Shown here: positions 7,852 through 15,377 of the stretch, piece by piece
Layout: every line of letters begins with the position of its first letter
Position numbering within the stretch: the first letter of the stretch is position 1
Assembly (NCBI GenBank): GCA_045133615.1
Contig: JBGUUQ010000131.1
Span: forward strand, 1 to 36,271
DNA from: M3 sp045133615
GTDB lineage: Bacteria > Bacteroidota > Bacteroidia > Bacteroidales > Muribaculaceae
Length of the DNA: 36,271 bases
Direction: 5' to 3'
Position numbers and translations under genes: made by a program
The notes under the pieces: generated by a model
Database searches by the model: none
What the model saw: only the letters and a program-made list of their open reading frames with translations
Told to the model about the DNA's origin: nothing

Positions 7852-8664
7852 ATGGACAAAAGAAGTTTGATTATAGGATTTATCTTGATTCCAATTTTAG
7901 TATTGGCACAGAATATTGATGTCTATATTGTAGACAATAGTGATTATAAATTAATAGAAACTAAATCTGTTGATCAAAAAGATGCAGGTTTTGATTATTC
8001 TACGATAATATTGGTATATGATAGATATCGGGATGAAATTATAGGAGGTTGTGGTTCATATAAAAAAGGGCGACCAACAACTGCGAAGTTTCGTGAGGTG
8101 ATTAATGAAGTGAATAATAGTGATTCAATTCCAATGTTTTATTGTTATGAGAAAAATCCGATACTTGCAAAATATAATGTATTAGGTCTTTCTTGGGGAA
8201 TGGATAAAAAGCAATCATTAAGTCAACTCCGGAGTCTTGGTTTGGTGAATATCTCTAATAATGAGCGAGAATCGGTGGTAATTATAGATGATATTTATTG
8301 GAACTACATTAAATATGATGCAATTCGATTAGGATATTATATTTCAAATAAACAGAACGAATTTCTTGTTACAGTAGGGTTGATAAGAATGTTTGATACG
8401 GCGGAAGAAGCAAAAAATTTTAGAGAGAAAGTCAAGCATTCTTTAGTTTATGATTTTGGCAAAGAAAGTGTGAAAGAAAAAATAGAAGAAAATGGATTTA
8501 AAAGTTATACTGTGATGCATGACATCGGGCATGTCAAAGGGTCTGTACGAATGCAAAAAATACAACTCGTCATAGATAAGGGACACGATGGATATGCTGT
8601 TATTGTGAATTACAATGGATGGGATGAAATTTTAGATTATATGCAATCTGAAAACAATTGGTGA
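7852..8664 (+). CDS. Secreted protein of unknown function
   Basis: I do not recognise this 270-residue protein. Its N-terminus is a clear signal peptide (MDKRSLIIGFILIPILVLAQ, likely cut after the AQ at 19-20), so it should be exported to the periplasm or beyond. The mature part is acidic-to-neutral with alternating hydrophobic residues and no repeats. The segment GLSWGMDKKQSLSQLRSLG (about 110-128) resembles the N-terminal helix of small periplasmic proteins in Bacteroidetes that begin with a 'WG...' motif, but that likeness is weak. It is much richer in A and T than nadE or groEL and uses A/T-ending codons, marking the left edge of an AT-rich stretch of accessory genes. It has its own promoter. 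Confidence 0.75.
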   Translation: MDKRSLIIGFILIPILVLAQNIDVYIVDNSDYKLIETKSVDQKDAGFDYSTIILVYDRYRDEIIGGCGSYKKGRPTTAKFREVINEVNNSDSIPMFYCYEKNPILAKYNVLGLSWGMDKKQSLSQLRSLGLVNISNNERESVVIIDDIYWNYIKYDAIRLGYYISNKQNEFLVTVGLIRMFDTAEEAKNFREKVKHSLVYDFGKESVKEKIEENGFKSYTVMHDIGHVKGSVRMQKIQLVIDKGHDGYAVIVNYNGWDEILDYMQSENNW

Positions 8665-8692
8665 TTATATAAAATCAAACAAGGTTGGTAGA

Positions 8693-8724
8693 TTTGGTCG
8701 GATAGCGGAATTGAAGTAAATTTG
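8693..8724 (+). promoter_or_regulatory. Promoter of the paralogue pair
   Basis: TTTG (8693-8696), 20 nt, then TAAATTTG (8717-8724). Both elements match the Bacteroidetes consensus, with a predicted start near 8731 and a leader of about 21 nt. Confidence 0.7.
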
Positions 8725-8751
8725 TAGATAATGAATTAGTGTGGAAGAGTA

Positions 8752-9795
8752 ATGAGCGACTTGAAAATATATACGAAGTTCAGGCCGGCAAAGAGTATGC
8801 CAATGTGGACTTGTAGTACCCAAATGGTATTATATGTCGAGCCGGAATATAATACGGAAATAAATACGTTCATACAGAACAACTATGATGATATCTGTGA
8901 TGCGTTTAATCAGATAGGGTATGGCTTCTGTTATATGGAGCGTCTATGGCCACAGATTACAGAATATTATATGCCTTATTTTCGCAAAGAGAAAGGTTCT
9001 GAGTCTCCACATGATATTTTGAGAAAATTATATGTACCGACCGATTGTTTCCCTACGTCGTTATGCTTGTATGATATAGACGAATCGCTTGAATGGTTTA
9101 GGCCGACATATTCAATTTTCTGTTTTGAGGGGTATGAAGGACGGATAAAGCAATTTATAGATGATGTAATTGCGTATCTTGCACCGAAAGAAGAAGCGCA
9201 AGAAGAGTCGTCGGGCGAGCCTCATATTCGTTATAGTAGAAGCGAACTTATTCCTATTCCGGATGATGATTATGATGCCGACAGACATTTCAGTCATGAT
9301 GTCTACGAATTGATGGATGAAGTAAAAGAAAGAATAGAGCGTTTGCGAATGCATGGGATTGCCGAGAGCATATTATGGGGTTTGTTGAGGTCTGAAGCTC
9401 GATTGAGCCAAATGGTTATAACAGAGCGCGGACGAATTATTTTGCCGGATTATGGAAATCGCGAGATAAAAATGACTCCACTGGTTAAGGCGGTATATTT
9501 TTTGTTTTTACGTCATCCGGAGGGTATTGTTTTTAAGCATTTGCCCGACTATCGAGAGGAATTACTAAGGATTTATCAGCATTTGACCGGTCGATCGTCG
9601 GATGAAGCGATAATGCAGAGCATCGAGGATGTTACCAATCCTTGCAAAAATTCTATAAATGAAAAATGTGCCCGTATTCGAGAGGCATTCGTTAGGGAAT
9701 TTGACGACAGATTGGCTGTGCATTATTATGTAACAGGAAATCGAGGTCAGGCTAAAAAAATCAAATTGCCGAGACATAAGGTTGAATGGCGATAA
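8752..9795 (+). CDS. Bacteroidetes conserved protein, tandem paralogue 1
   Basis: A 347-residue cytoplasmic protein with no signal peptide. It has two parts: a variable N-terminal region (about 1-215) and a strongly conserved C-terminal region (about 216-347). The C-terminal part has the order of a winged helix of the OmpR type: a hydrophobic helix after MTPLVKAVYFLFLRH, a helix around SINEKCARIREAF, and a strand pair near YYVTGNRG. I infer a possible DNA-binding fold from that pattern; it is not proven, and no receiver domain or phosphorylation site is present. The next gene, 12 bp downstream, is a paralogue whose C-terminal region is about 93% identical (residues 221-322), while the N-terminal regions are only loosely alike. 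I recall similar orphan proteins in Bacteroidetes but know no assigned function. Confidence 0.75.
   Translation: MSDLKIYTKFRPAKSMPMWTCSTQMVLYVEPEYNTEINTFIQNNYDDICDAFNQIGYGFCYMERLWPQITEYYMPYFRKEKGSESPHDILRKLYVPTDCFPTSLCLYDIDESLEWFRPTYSIFCFEGYEGRIKQFIDDVIAYLAPKEEAQEESSGEPHIRYSRSELIPIPDDDYDADRHFSHDVYELMDEVKERIERLRMHGIAESILWGLLRSEARLSQMVITERGRIILPDYGNREIKMTPLVKAVYFLFLRHPEGIVFKHLPDYREELLRIYQHLTGRSSDEAIMQSIEDVTNPCKNSINEKCARIREAFVREFDDRLAVHYYVTGNRGQAKKIKLPRHKVEWR
9412..9717 (+). repeat. Near-identical C-terminal coding repeat, copy 1
   Basis: Codons 221-322 of the first paralogue match codons 221-322 of the second almost base for base, without gaps. Upstream of codon 221 similarity drops sharply. 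The sharp edge suggests recent duplication followed by selection, or gene conversion limited to this half. Confidence 0.8.
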
Positions 9796-9807
9796 AAACA
9801 TAAGTAG

Positions 9808-10863
9808 ATGGGTAAATTGAAAATACATACGAGTTATGGAAAGCAAGATGCAGTTATTATCGATCCTACGCCTTGGCAAGTAATATATGTAGAAACCGAC
9901 TATGATGAGACGGTCAATGCTTTTATCAGGAACAACTACGATGCAATCTGTAAGGCTTTTGATGAAGTCGGGTATGAATTTTGTTATGTGCCTCGCTTGT
10001 CGGAAGATATCGGAAACGATGAGATGGTAAGTTACTATGCCCCTTATTTATCGAAAAGGGTGAGTCGACTGTCGACTCCCGATATTCTATCGTATATCGG
10101 GATTGAGGATAAATGCATTGGTTCGGCACTGAAAATTATAGATAATGCCAAGTCGATAGATGGGGTAGTTGCTTTTACTACAATATCGTTTGACGGGTAT
10201 GCAGATTGTTTAGATTCGTTCTTTGACGATGTGGTTGCATTGTTGAAGCATGTGGAAGTCGACTATTGCTATGAGCAATATGCTTTGACCCATATGATTG
10301 ATTATGACGAAGATGAGGAACCGGAGGATTTTGCTGATAGTCGTTTTTATTCCGAAATCGATCAACTGATGGACGATGTCAGAGATAAAATAAGACGATT
10401 GCAGCAATGTGGAGTGAATGAGGTGGTATTACTACAGTTATTGAAACCTGAAATAAAATTGAGCCGAATGGTTATAACAGAGCGGGGACGAATTATTTTG
10501 CCGGATTATGGAAATCGCGAGATAAAGATGACTCCATTGGTTAAGGCTGTATATTTTTTGTTTTTACGCCATCCGGAGGGTATCGTATTTAAGCATTTGC
10601 CCGACCATCGAGAGGAATTACTAAGGATATATTTGCGGTTGACAGGGCGTTCGTCGGATGAAGCGATAAAGCGAAGCATCGAGGATGTCACCAATCCTTG
10701 CAAAAATTCTATAAATGAAAAGTGTGCCCGTATTCGAGAGGCATTTATTGGGGAGTTTGATGACCGATTGGCTGAGTATTATTACGTTACGGGGACTCGT
10801 GGTTTGGAGAAGAGTATTATGTTGTCGCGTGATATGGTGACATGGGAATGTGATGTGAGTTGA
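9808..10863 (+). CDS. Bacteroidetes conserved protein, tandem paralogue 2
   Basis: A 351-residue paralogue of the preceding gene, with the same two-part layout. Shared N-terminal landmarks are NNYDxIC near 42-48, GYxFCY near 55-60, and a segment ending FDDV near 139-142. An acidic linker (YDEDEEPEDF, about 166-175) precedes the conserved part. The C-terminal region begins at residue 221, exactly as in the neighbour, and has the same proposed winged-helix order. The last residues (ECDVS) differ. The 12-bp gap suggests co-transcription from the promoter at 8693-8724. Two kept copies with divergent N-terminal halves would suit two regulators or adaptors that sense different partners but share one target; this is inference. 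Confidence 0.75.
   Translation: MGKLKIHTSYGKQDAVIIDPTPWQVIYVETDYDETVNAFIRNNYDAICKAFDEVGYEFCYVPRLSEDIGNDEMVSYYAPYLSKRVSRLSTPDILSYIGIEDKCIGSALKIIDNAKSIDGVVAFTTISFDGYADCLDSFFDDVVALLKHVEVDYCYEQYALTHMIDYDEDEEPEDFADSRFYSEIDQLMDDVRDKIRRLQQCGVNEVVLLQLLKPEIKLSRMVITERGRIILPDYGNREIKMTPLVKAVYFLFLRHPEGIVFKHLPDHREELLRIYLRLTGRSSDEAIKRSIEDVTNPCKNSINEKCARIREAFIGEFDDRLAEYYYVTGTRGLEKSIMLSRDMVTWECDVS
10468..10773 (+). repeat. Near-identical C-terminal coding repeat, copy 2
   Basis: Partner of 9412-9717. Seven of 102 residues differ, and most nucleotide differences are synonymous. Confidence 0.8.
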
Positions 10864-10890
10864 TATATCGGACTGCAAGGCTTGCAGATA

Positions 10891-10922
10891 TTTGTAGAGG
10901 GGAGGGGTTTGGGTTACTTTTG
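10891..10922 (+). promoter_or_regulatory. Promoter of the 10944 gene
   Basis: TTTG (10891-10894), 20 nt, then TACTTTTG (10915-10922). It lies downstream of the paralogue pair, so the next gene has its own start of transcription near 10929. This also supports the ATG at 10944 over the longer frame. Confidence 0.7.
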
Positions 10923-10943
10923 TTGTATAAAATAAGAGTAACT

Positions 10944-11348
10944 ATGCTTTTTGAAAATACTTGGAATCGGATTACAACGTGGTTTAACGATCGCAGTGAG
11001 CGAGCACGACTGCTTCGCAGCTTTAACGACGCTGCGCGGACCTCGTTTGTCAACGGTGAGACGCCCACTATGCTTAGAACTTCTACATCAAGGGGGTACA
11101 CGTGGTATCGCCATCACTACTCGTCGTGGTTTAGTAGCGGTTTTCGTATTAAAGCTATGTCGGGGCGGCTATTGAGTAAAGAAGAAATGTCGTGTATTGG
11201 GGCTGTGATTCTTGCCGATAGTGTATTGGTGCGCCGAATGATAGTGCTTGGTTTTGATACGTTAGAGGTGCATGATGATTATGGTCGTTACGGTTGTCGT
11301 TGGCGATTGACAGAGTATGCCAATATAGGATTGATGTTGAATAGTTAA
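10944..11348 (+). CDS. Small basic protein of unknown function
   Basis: A 134-residue protein without signal peptide or clear membrane segment. The frame is open from 10860, but the promoter lies inside that extension, so I start at ATG 10944 (MLFENTWNRITTWFNDRSER). It is rich in Arg, Tyr, Trp and Ser, with a central stretch (YTWYRHHYSSWFSSGFRIK, about 62-80) and a C-terminal part (LSKEEMSCIGAVILADSVLVRRMIVLGFDTLEV) predicted as two helices and a strand. I do not recognise the family. It begins a run of four small genes ending at the terminator at 11989. Confidence 0.6.
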   Translation: MLFENTWNRITTWFNDRSERARLLRSFNDAARTSFVNGETPTMLRTSTSRGYTWYRHHYSSWFSSGFRIKAMSGRLLSKEEMSCIGAVILADSVLVRRMIVLGFDTLEVHDDYGRYGCRWRLTEYANIGLMLNS

Positions 11349-11365
11349 CTTAAAAATAATAATAT

Positions 11366-11584
11366 ATGCAAGGTGCAGAACAATTTACTCTTTTTATTAT
11401 ATCCATAGCATTAGCATATGGAGTGGGGTGCCTCGGTCGGAAGCGCAAGATTGGTTTTGGTTGGGCTTTCGGATTGTCGATACTGAATCTTTTTTTGGGA
11501 TTGATTGTGGTATTGTGCTCCAAAAAGAAAAGTAATGATGTGGAATTTGTGGAAATGAAAAATCAAAAGGAGGGTATGAAATGA
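11366..11584 (+). CDS. Tiny membrane protein
   Basis: Seventy-two residues with two hydrophobic segments (about 8-24 and 33-52) separated by the basic loop GRKRKIGFG, and a polar C-terminal tail. This hairpin membrane protein belongs to a common type found beside other small membrane genes in Bacteroidetes; its function is unknown. It begins 17 bp after the previous stop and its end overlaps the next start by four bases (ATGA), which points to coupled translation. Confidence 0.65.
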   Translation: MQGAEQFTLFIISIALAYGVGCLGRKRKIGFGWAFGLSILNLFLGLIVVLCSKKKSNDVEFVEMKNQKEGMK

Positions 11585-11760
11585 AAATTGCAGGAATCGT
11601 GATTCTGGTGTTTGGCTCACTTTCCTTTTTGGGCTGTTTGATTGGTGGTAATAGTGTATTTGGTCCTTTATTTTGGATTGGATTAGGTGCATATCTTATT
11701 CATCGAGCAGCACAAAAGAAGAAAGAGCAAGCAGAAAAGGATGAGTGGAATAATAAATAG
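11581..11760 (+). CDS. Tiny membrane protein, overlapping start
   Basis: A 59-residue protein translated from ATG 11581 (MKIAGIVILVFGSLSFLGC). It has two membrane segments (about 3-21 and 27-43) joined by IGGNSVFGP, and a charged lysine/glutamate tail. The same pattern occurs in many small Bacteroidetes proteins known to me only as hypothetical. A Cys at residue 19 after a hydrophobic run could be read as a lipobox (FLGC), but the second hydrophobic segment makes a plain membrane hairpin more likely. The four-base overlap with the preceding gene shows they belong together. Confidence 0.65.
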   Translation: MKIAGIVILVFGSLSFLGCLIGGNSVFGPLFWIGLGAYLIHRAAQKKKEQAEKDEWNNK

Positions 11761-11766
11761 TGAAAT

Positions 11767-11943
11767 ATGGATGAAAATGAATTAAGAAGAAAAATCCGCA
11801 AACATAATGAGGAAGTGGACTATAATAGGTCCTCAGCAAGTTGGATTACTGATATAATCGCATGCTTGATATTTTTCCCAATGATTATTCAGGTAATATA
11901 TCGGAGAGGAAAATATAATGAGTACAAAGAAAATTTTGATTAG
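11767..11943 (+). CDS. Tiny single-pass membrane protein
   Basis: A 58-residue frame from ATG 11767, six bases after the previous stop, beginning MDENELRRKIRKHNEEVDYN. A polar, charged N-terminal half is followed by one hydrophobic segment (about 26-45) and a basic tail (YRRGKYNEYKENFD). Position in the cluster, good spacing and the membrane segment argue that it is real; there is no other support. Function unknown. Confidence 0.5.
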   Translation: MDENELRRKIRKHNEEVDYNRSSASWITDIIACLIFFPMIIQVIYRRGKYNEYKENFD

Positions 11944-11988
11944 AAAAAAGATTAATAAGTAAATAATAATTAGCGGTGTAGGGGGATA

Positions 11989-12031
11989 AAAACAACGGCG
12001 TGATACTTGATGGTATCGCGCCGTCGTTTTT
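11989..12031. terminator. Bidirectional terminator
   Basis: The stem ACGGCG-T-GATAC (11995-12006) pairs with GTATC-G-CGCCGT (12013-12024) around TTGATG. It is flanked by an A run on the left and a T run on the right, so it can end transcripts from both the small-gene cluster and the minus-strand gene that stops at 12052. Confidence 0.88.
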
Positions 12032-12051
12032 ATGATGTAATGTAGATTGTT

Positions 12052-12495
12052 TTACAGGCGGAAGGGGATGGGGAGGATGCAGTAGACGGGGACGTTTTCG
12101 TGGGCGACACGACCGGCTATCCAATGAGGCATTTCGCTGATGATGCGAACGGCTTCGGTGTTGAGCGATGTCTCTACGCCGCGAATTACTTTGATGTGGC
12201 TTATTGAACCGTCGGGATTGACGATGAAGCTGCACAACACACGTCCTTGTATTCCGTTTTGATATGCTTCGATGGGATAACGACGATTTTTATTGATGAA
12301 TTTAAACATTTCTCGATCGCCTCCGGGAAAATGTGGTTGTTCGTCAACGAAGTCGTAATCGTAGACTTCTATGTGTTCTATGTGATTGTGCGCCGGATTT
12401 TGGTATGCTACTGTGCGCCGTCCTTGGGCGAAAACGGGAATCGACAGCACCGATACCATTAAGAGGATAGATATTTTGCACAAGTGATTTGTCAT
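12052..12495 (-). CDS. Periplasmic TonB C-terminal-domain protein
   Basis: A 147-residue protein on the minus strand. I start at ATG 12495 because it opens a signal peptide (MTNHLCKISILLMVSVLSIP...FAQ); the longer frame to 12597 runs over the promoter. After a short linker comes a TonB C-terminal domain (about 55-147), with the typical FPGGDREMFKFINKNRRYP start, the GxVxxxFIVNPDGSIS core and the closing strands. Full TonB proteins carry an uncleaved membrane anchor and a proline-rich spacer; both are missing here, so this protein probably does not drive transport by itself and may instead be a soluble accessory that binds a receptor. There is no exbBD nearby. Confidence 0.8.
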   Translation of the reverse strand: MTNHLCKISILLMVSVLSIPVFAQGRRTVAYQNPAHNHIEHIEVYDYDFVDEQPHFPGGDREMFKFINKNRRYPIEAYQNGIQGRVLCSFIVNPDGSISHIKVIRGVETSLNTEAVRIISEMPHWIAGRVAHENVPVYCILPIPFRL

Positions 12496-12515
12496 GATAA
12501 TTTTGATTTTCACGG

Positions 12516-12547
12516 CAAATATAGGTGCTATCGTGCATATTGACAAG
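12516..12547 (-). promoter_or_regulatory. Promoter of the TonB-C-domain gene
   Basis: On the minus strand TATATTTG (12516-12523) is preceded, 20 nt upstream, by CTTG (12544-12547), one base off TTTG. The predicted start near 12509 leaves a leader of about 14 nt. Confidence 0.6.
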
Positions 12548-12653
12548 CGATAAACCGCGGATTTGAGAATGATTATTATTGTTTTATCTTTATTCACACA
12601 GTGAAAAAATGTGTATTTCGGTGCTAATTCAGAGGCAAAAAAGGTGGGTGGCT

Positions 12654-12674
12654 ACATACTATGTGCGAGTATGT
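12654..12674. repeat. Inverted repeat upstream of porQ
   Basis: ACATACT (12654-12660) and AGTATGT (12668-12674) form a perfect 7-bp inverted repeat with a 7-nt spacer. It lies 71 bp before porQ, between the two divergent genes. No T run follows, so an operator is more likely than a terminator. Confidence 0.4.
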
Positions 12675-12744
12675 TACGTTATAATGATTAGGGCATTTTG
12701 CTCTATTTGTAAATGATAATTCCGGTTTGTGCCGGTATAAAAAG

Positions 12745-13764
12745 ATGACTATCAGAACTCTACTATTATCTATAATGGCTGTGGCAACAGTGTCGGTGGC
12801 ATCGGCCTCTGACAGTTCGCCCGCATATAATTTTCTTAACATCCCTGCTTCCACCCATATCTATGGGCTTGGCGGAGTGAATATTTCGGTGATCGACGAC
12901 GATGTGAATCTCACCGACCAAAATCCTGCATTGCTTGGCCCTGAAATGGATATGCAATTGGGACTGAACTACATGCGTTATCTTGGAGAGTCGAATTTTG
13001 CCGGTGTGAAGTTGGCAAAGTCGATGAGCGATCATAGTGCGATGGCATTCGGCATACAATATTTCGGCTATGGCGAGATGAAACAAGCAGAGGCTGATGG
13101 TACGATTGTCGGCACATTCTCTCCTAAGGATGTGACGTTTAATGTGGCATATTCGCATGATATTACCGATTGTTTGCGTGGTGGTATAAGCGTGAAAGCC
13201 GTTTACAGCAGTTATGAGGAATATACTGCGTGGGCGTTGGCAACCGATTTGGGTATCAACTATTATAATCCCGACAATGATTTGTCGTTGTCGATGGTGG
13301 TGGCCAACCTCGGCGGTCAGGTGCAGCGATTCAATGAGGAGTACGACCGATTGCCTATCGACGTACGTCTTGGCTGGTCGCAGTCGTTGTCAGGCGGACC
13401 GATTCGGTTGTCGATAACGGCATGGAACCTGACGAAATGGAGCCTCCCGTATTATGATGCGGGGGATGGAACAACGACCGATGCTCCCGAATTTAAGGAA
13501 TCATTTACATCAAATTTGTTCCGCCACCTTATTTTTGCTGCCGAATATGCTCCTACCGACAGATTTTATATCGGAGCGGGATACAACTACAAGACCCGTA
13601 CGGATATGAACACATATTCCCGCAATTTCTTTTCGGGATTCTCACTTGGCGCAGGGCTGAAGGTGAGCAACTTCGGATTTGGAGTGGCTTTGTCGCAACC
13701 CCATACCGGCGGAACGACTTTTATGCTTAATCTTACAGCCAATTTGAAGGATTTCGTCCGTTAG
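12745..13764 (+). CDS. porQ: Type IX secretion system protein PorQ
   Basis: A 339-residue outer-membrane beta-barrel protein of the PorQ/PorV-like family. In the type IX secretion system PorQ works with PorZ and PorU to attach cargo proteins to the cell surface after their C-terminal signal is removed. The signal peptide is clear (MTIRTLLLSIMAVATVSVASA), and the mature start (YNFLNIPASTHIYGLGGVNISVIDDDVNLTDQNPALLG) is the recognisable family opening. Alternating hydrophobic strands run to a C-terminal barrel end (LNLTANLKDFVR). Length matches. ATG 12745 is preferred to the TTG six codons upstream because it opens the signal peptide. The order porQ-cmk-ispH is the same as I recall in Porphyromonas, which strengthens the call. 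Its presence implies that the organism has surface-attached T9SS cargo. Confidence 0.88.
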   Translation: MTIRTLLLSIMAVATVSVASASDSSPAYNFLNIPASTHIYGLGGVNISVIDDDVNLTDQNPALLGPEMDMQLGLNYMRYLGESNFAGVKLAKSMSDHSAMAFGIQYFGYGEMKQAEADGTIVGTFSPKDVTFNVAYSHDITDCLRGGISVKAVYSSYEEYTAWALATDLGINYYNPDNDLSLSMVVANLGGQVQRFNEEYDRLPIDVRLGWSQSLSGGPIRLSITAWNLTKWSLPYYDAGDGTTTDAPEFKESFTSNLFRHLIFAAEYAPTDRFYIGAGYNYKTRTDMNTYSRNFFSGFSLGAGLKVSNFGFGVALSQPHTGGTTFMLNLTANLKDFVR

Positions 13765-13804
13765 CGTCGCTAATTGCAAATTTTTTGCTAAGTTTGCAAT
13801 TGTT

Positions 13805-14491
13805 ATGGAAGACAAGAAAATTATTATAGCAATAGATGGCTATTCGTCGTCGGGCAAGAGCAGTATGGCTCGTGCATTGGCAAAGCGGATAGGCTATCGT
13901 TATATCGATTCGGGTGCGATGTATCGCGCCGTGACGTTGTATGCAATGCGCAATGGCATGATGAATGACGGGGCGGTGGATGAAGACCGCTTAATATCGT
14001 CATTGCCTGAAATCAAGATTGATTTTAATGTAGATGGAGCAGTTCAGCGTACACAGCTTAACGGCGAGGATGTGGAAGACGAAATCCGCCGTATGGAGGT
14101 GTCGAACAATGTCAGCACAGTCAGTGCCATTCCGGCTGTGCGTCACGCCCTTGTTGCGATGCAGCAGGCTTTCGGTGAGGAGAAAGGCATTGTGATGGAT
14201 GGTCGCGATATCGGGACAACAGTCTTCCCGGCGGCTGAGTTGAAGATATTTGTTGATGCATCGGCCGAGACGCGTGCGCAGCGCAGATTCAAAGAACTTT
14301 CCGACAAGGGCGTTGCCACAAGCTATGATGAGGTGTTGGCTAATGTGATGCATCGTGACCATATCGATGAAACTCGCAAAGAGAGTCCGTTACGTCGAGC
14401 CGACGATGCCATCAGCCTCGACAATTCGGAGATGACTGTGGATGAGCAGGATCAATGGTTGCTCGACAGATACGAGGAAACAATTAAATAG
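13805..14491 (+). CDS. cmk: Cytidylate kinase
   Basis: Phosphorylates CMP and dCMP with ATP to the diphosphates, feeding CTP and dCTP pools. The 228-residue protein has a P-loop at 12-20 (GYSSSGKSS), which in Bacteroidetes replaces the usual GPAGSGKST. Next come YRYIDSGAMYRAVTLYA, the CMP-binding block near residue 132 (VMDGRDIGTTVFP), and the lid region with RAQRRFKEL. Length is typical. It starts 40 bp after porQ, with a TAAGTTTG at 13789-13796 that is probably too close to be its promoter. ispH follows after 10 bp. Confidence 0.95.
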   Translation: MEDKKIIIAIDGYSSSGKSSMARALAKRIGYRYIDSGAMYRAVTLYAMRNGMMNDGAVDEDRLISSLPEIKIDFNVDGAVQRTQLNGEDVEDEIRRMEVSNNVSTVSAIPAVRHALVAMQQAFGEEKGIVMDGRDIGTTVFPAAELKIFVDASAETRAQRRFKELSDKGVATSYDEVLANVMHRDHIDETRKESPLRRADDAISLDNSEMTVDEQDQWLLDRYEETIK

Positions 14492-14501
14492 CAGCATCCC
14501 G

Positions 14502-15377
14502 ATGACGACTATCGAAATCGACAATGATTCGGGCTTCTGCTTCGGGGTGGTGACTGCAATACGTAAGGCCGAAGAAGAATTGGCAAAAACCGGTCGATTG
14601 TATTGCTTGGGCGATATTGTGCATAACAGCGACGAGGTAGAACGCTTGCGCAACAAGGGTCTTGTGACAATCACTCATGAGGAGATGGCGCAACTTCACG
14701 ATGTGAAAGTGTTGCTTCGCGCCCATGGTGAGCCGCCGTCGACTTATGAACTTGCGCAGCGCAACAATATCGAGATAATTGACGCTACCTGTCCGGTGGT
14801 GCTTCAGTTGCAGAAACGTATCAAGCAGTCGTATTCTGATGTGGAGAAGCGTGAGGGAACGCAAATCGTAATCTACGGAAAGCGCGGCCATGCCGAGGTG
14901 AACGGATTGGTCGGTCAGACTGCCGGCGAGGCAATTGTGGTGGAGGATGCCGATGGGCTTGACCAACTCGACTACAATCGCGATATAGTACTTTACTCGC
15001 AGACGACGAAGTCGCTGCAAGGATTGTCGGCAATGATTGATGAAATCAATCGCCGTAAGTCACCCGATACGACATTCCGGTATTACGATACGATATGCCG
15101 TCAGGTTTCCAATCGAGTGACCGGATTGCGGCGTTTTGCATCGTCGCATGAGTTGATTCTTTTTGTGAGCGGGCAAAAAAGCAGCAATGGAAAGATTTTA
15201 TATCATGAATGTCTCGGAGTGAATCCCAATACATATCACATATCCAATGAGAATGAAATCGATCCGACATGGGTTGTCGGGATGACAAGCATTGGAATAT
15301 GTGGCGCCACATCGACCCCGCGATGGCTCATGGAGCGTGTTAGCGATCGATTGAAAGAAATTCTCGGTAATGGATAA
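14502..15377 (+). CDS. ispH: 4-hydroxy-3-methylbut-2-enyl diphosphate reductase
   Basis: Last enzyme of the MEP isoprenoid pathway: it reduces HMBPP to a mixture of IPP and DMAPP using a [4Fe-4S] cluster. The 291-residue protein has the three cluster cysteines C13 (GFCFGV), C97 (DATCPVV) and C199 (DTICRQV), plus the substrate-binding histidines H41, H75 and H130 and the catalytic glutamate E132 (GHAEVNG). The frame opens upstream at 14442 inside cmk; ATG 14502 gives the normal N-terminus and a 10-bp gap. The downstream exonuclease overlaps its end by 8 bases. Confidence 0.95.
   Translation: MTTIEIDNDSGFCFGVVTAIRKAEEELAKTGRLYCLGDIVHNSDEVERLRNKGLVTITHEEMAQLHDVKVLLRAHGEPPSTYELAQRNNIEIIDATCPVVLQLQKRIKQSYSDVEKREGTQIVIYGKRGHAEVNGLVGQTAGEAIVVEDADGLDQLDYNRDIVLYSQTTKSLQGLSAMIDEINRRKSPDTTFRYYDTICRQVSNRVTGLRRFASSHELILFVSGQKSSNGKILYHECLGVNPNTYHISNENEIDPTWVVGMTSIGICGATSTPRWLMERVSDRLKEILGNG

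Noticed and set aside
13789..13796. TAAGTTTG as cmk promoter
   Set aside because: Leaves almost no leader before ATG 13805 and has no -33 partner; cmk is more likely read with porQ.
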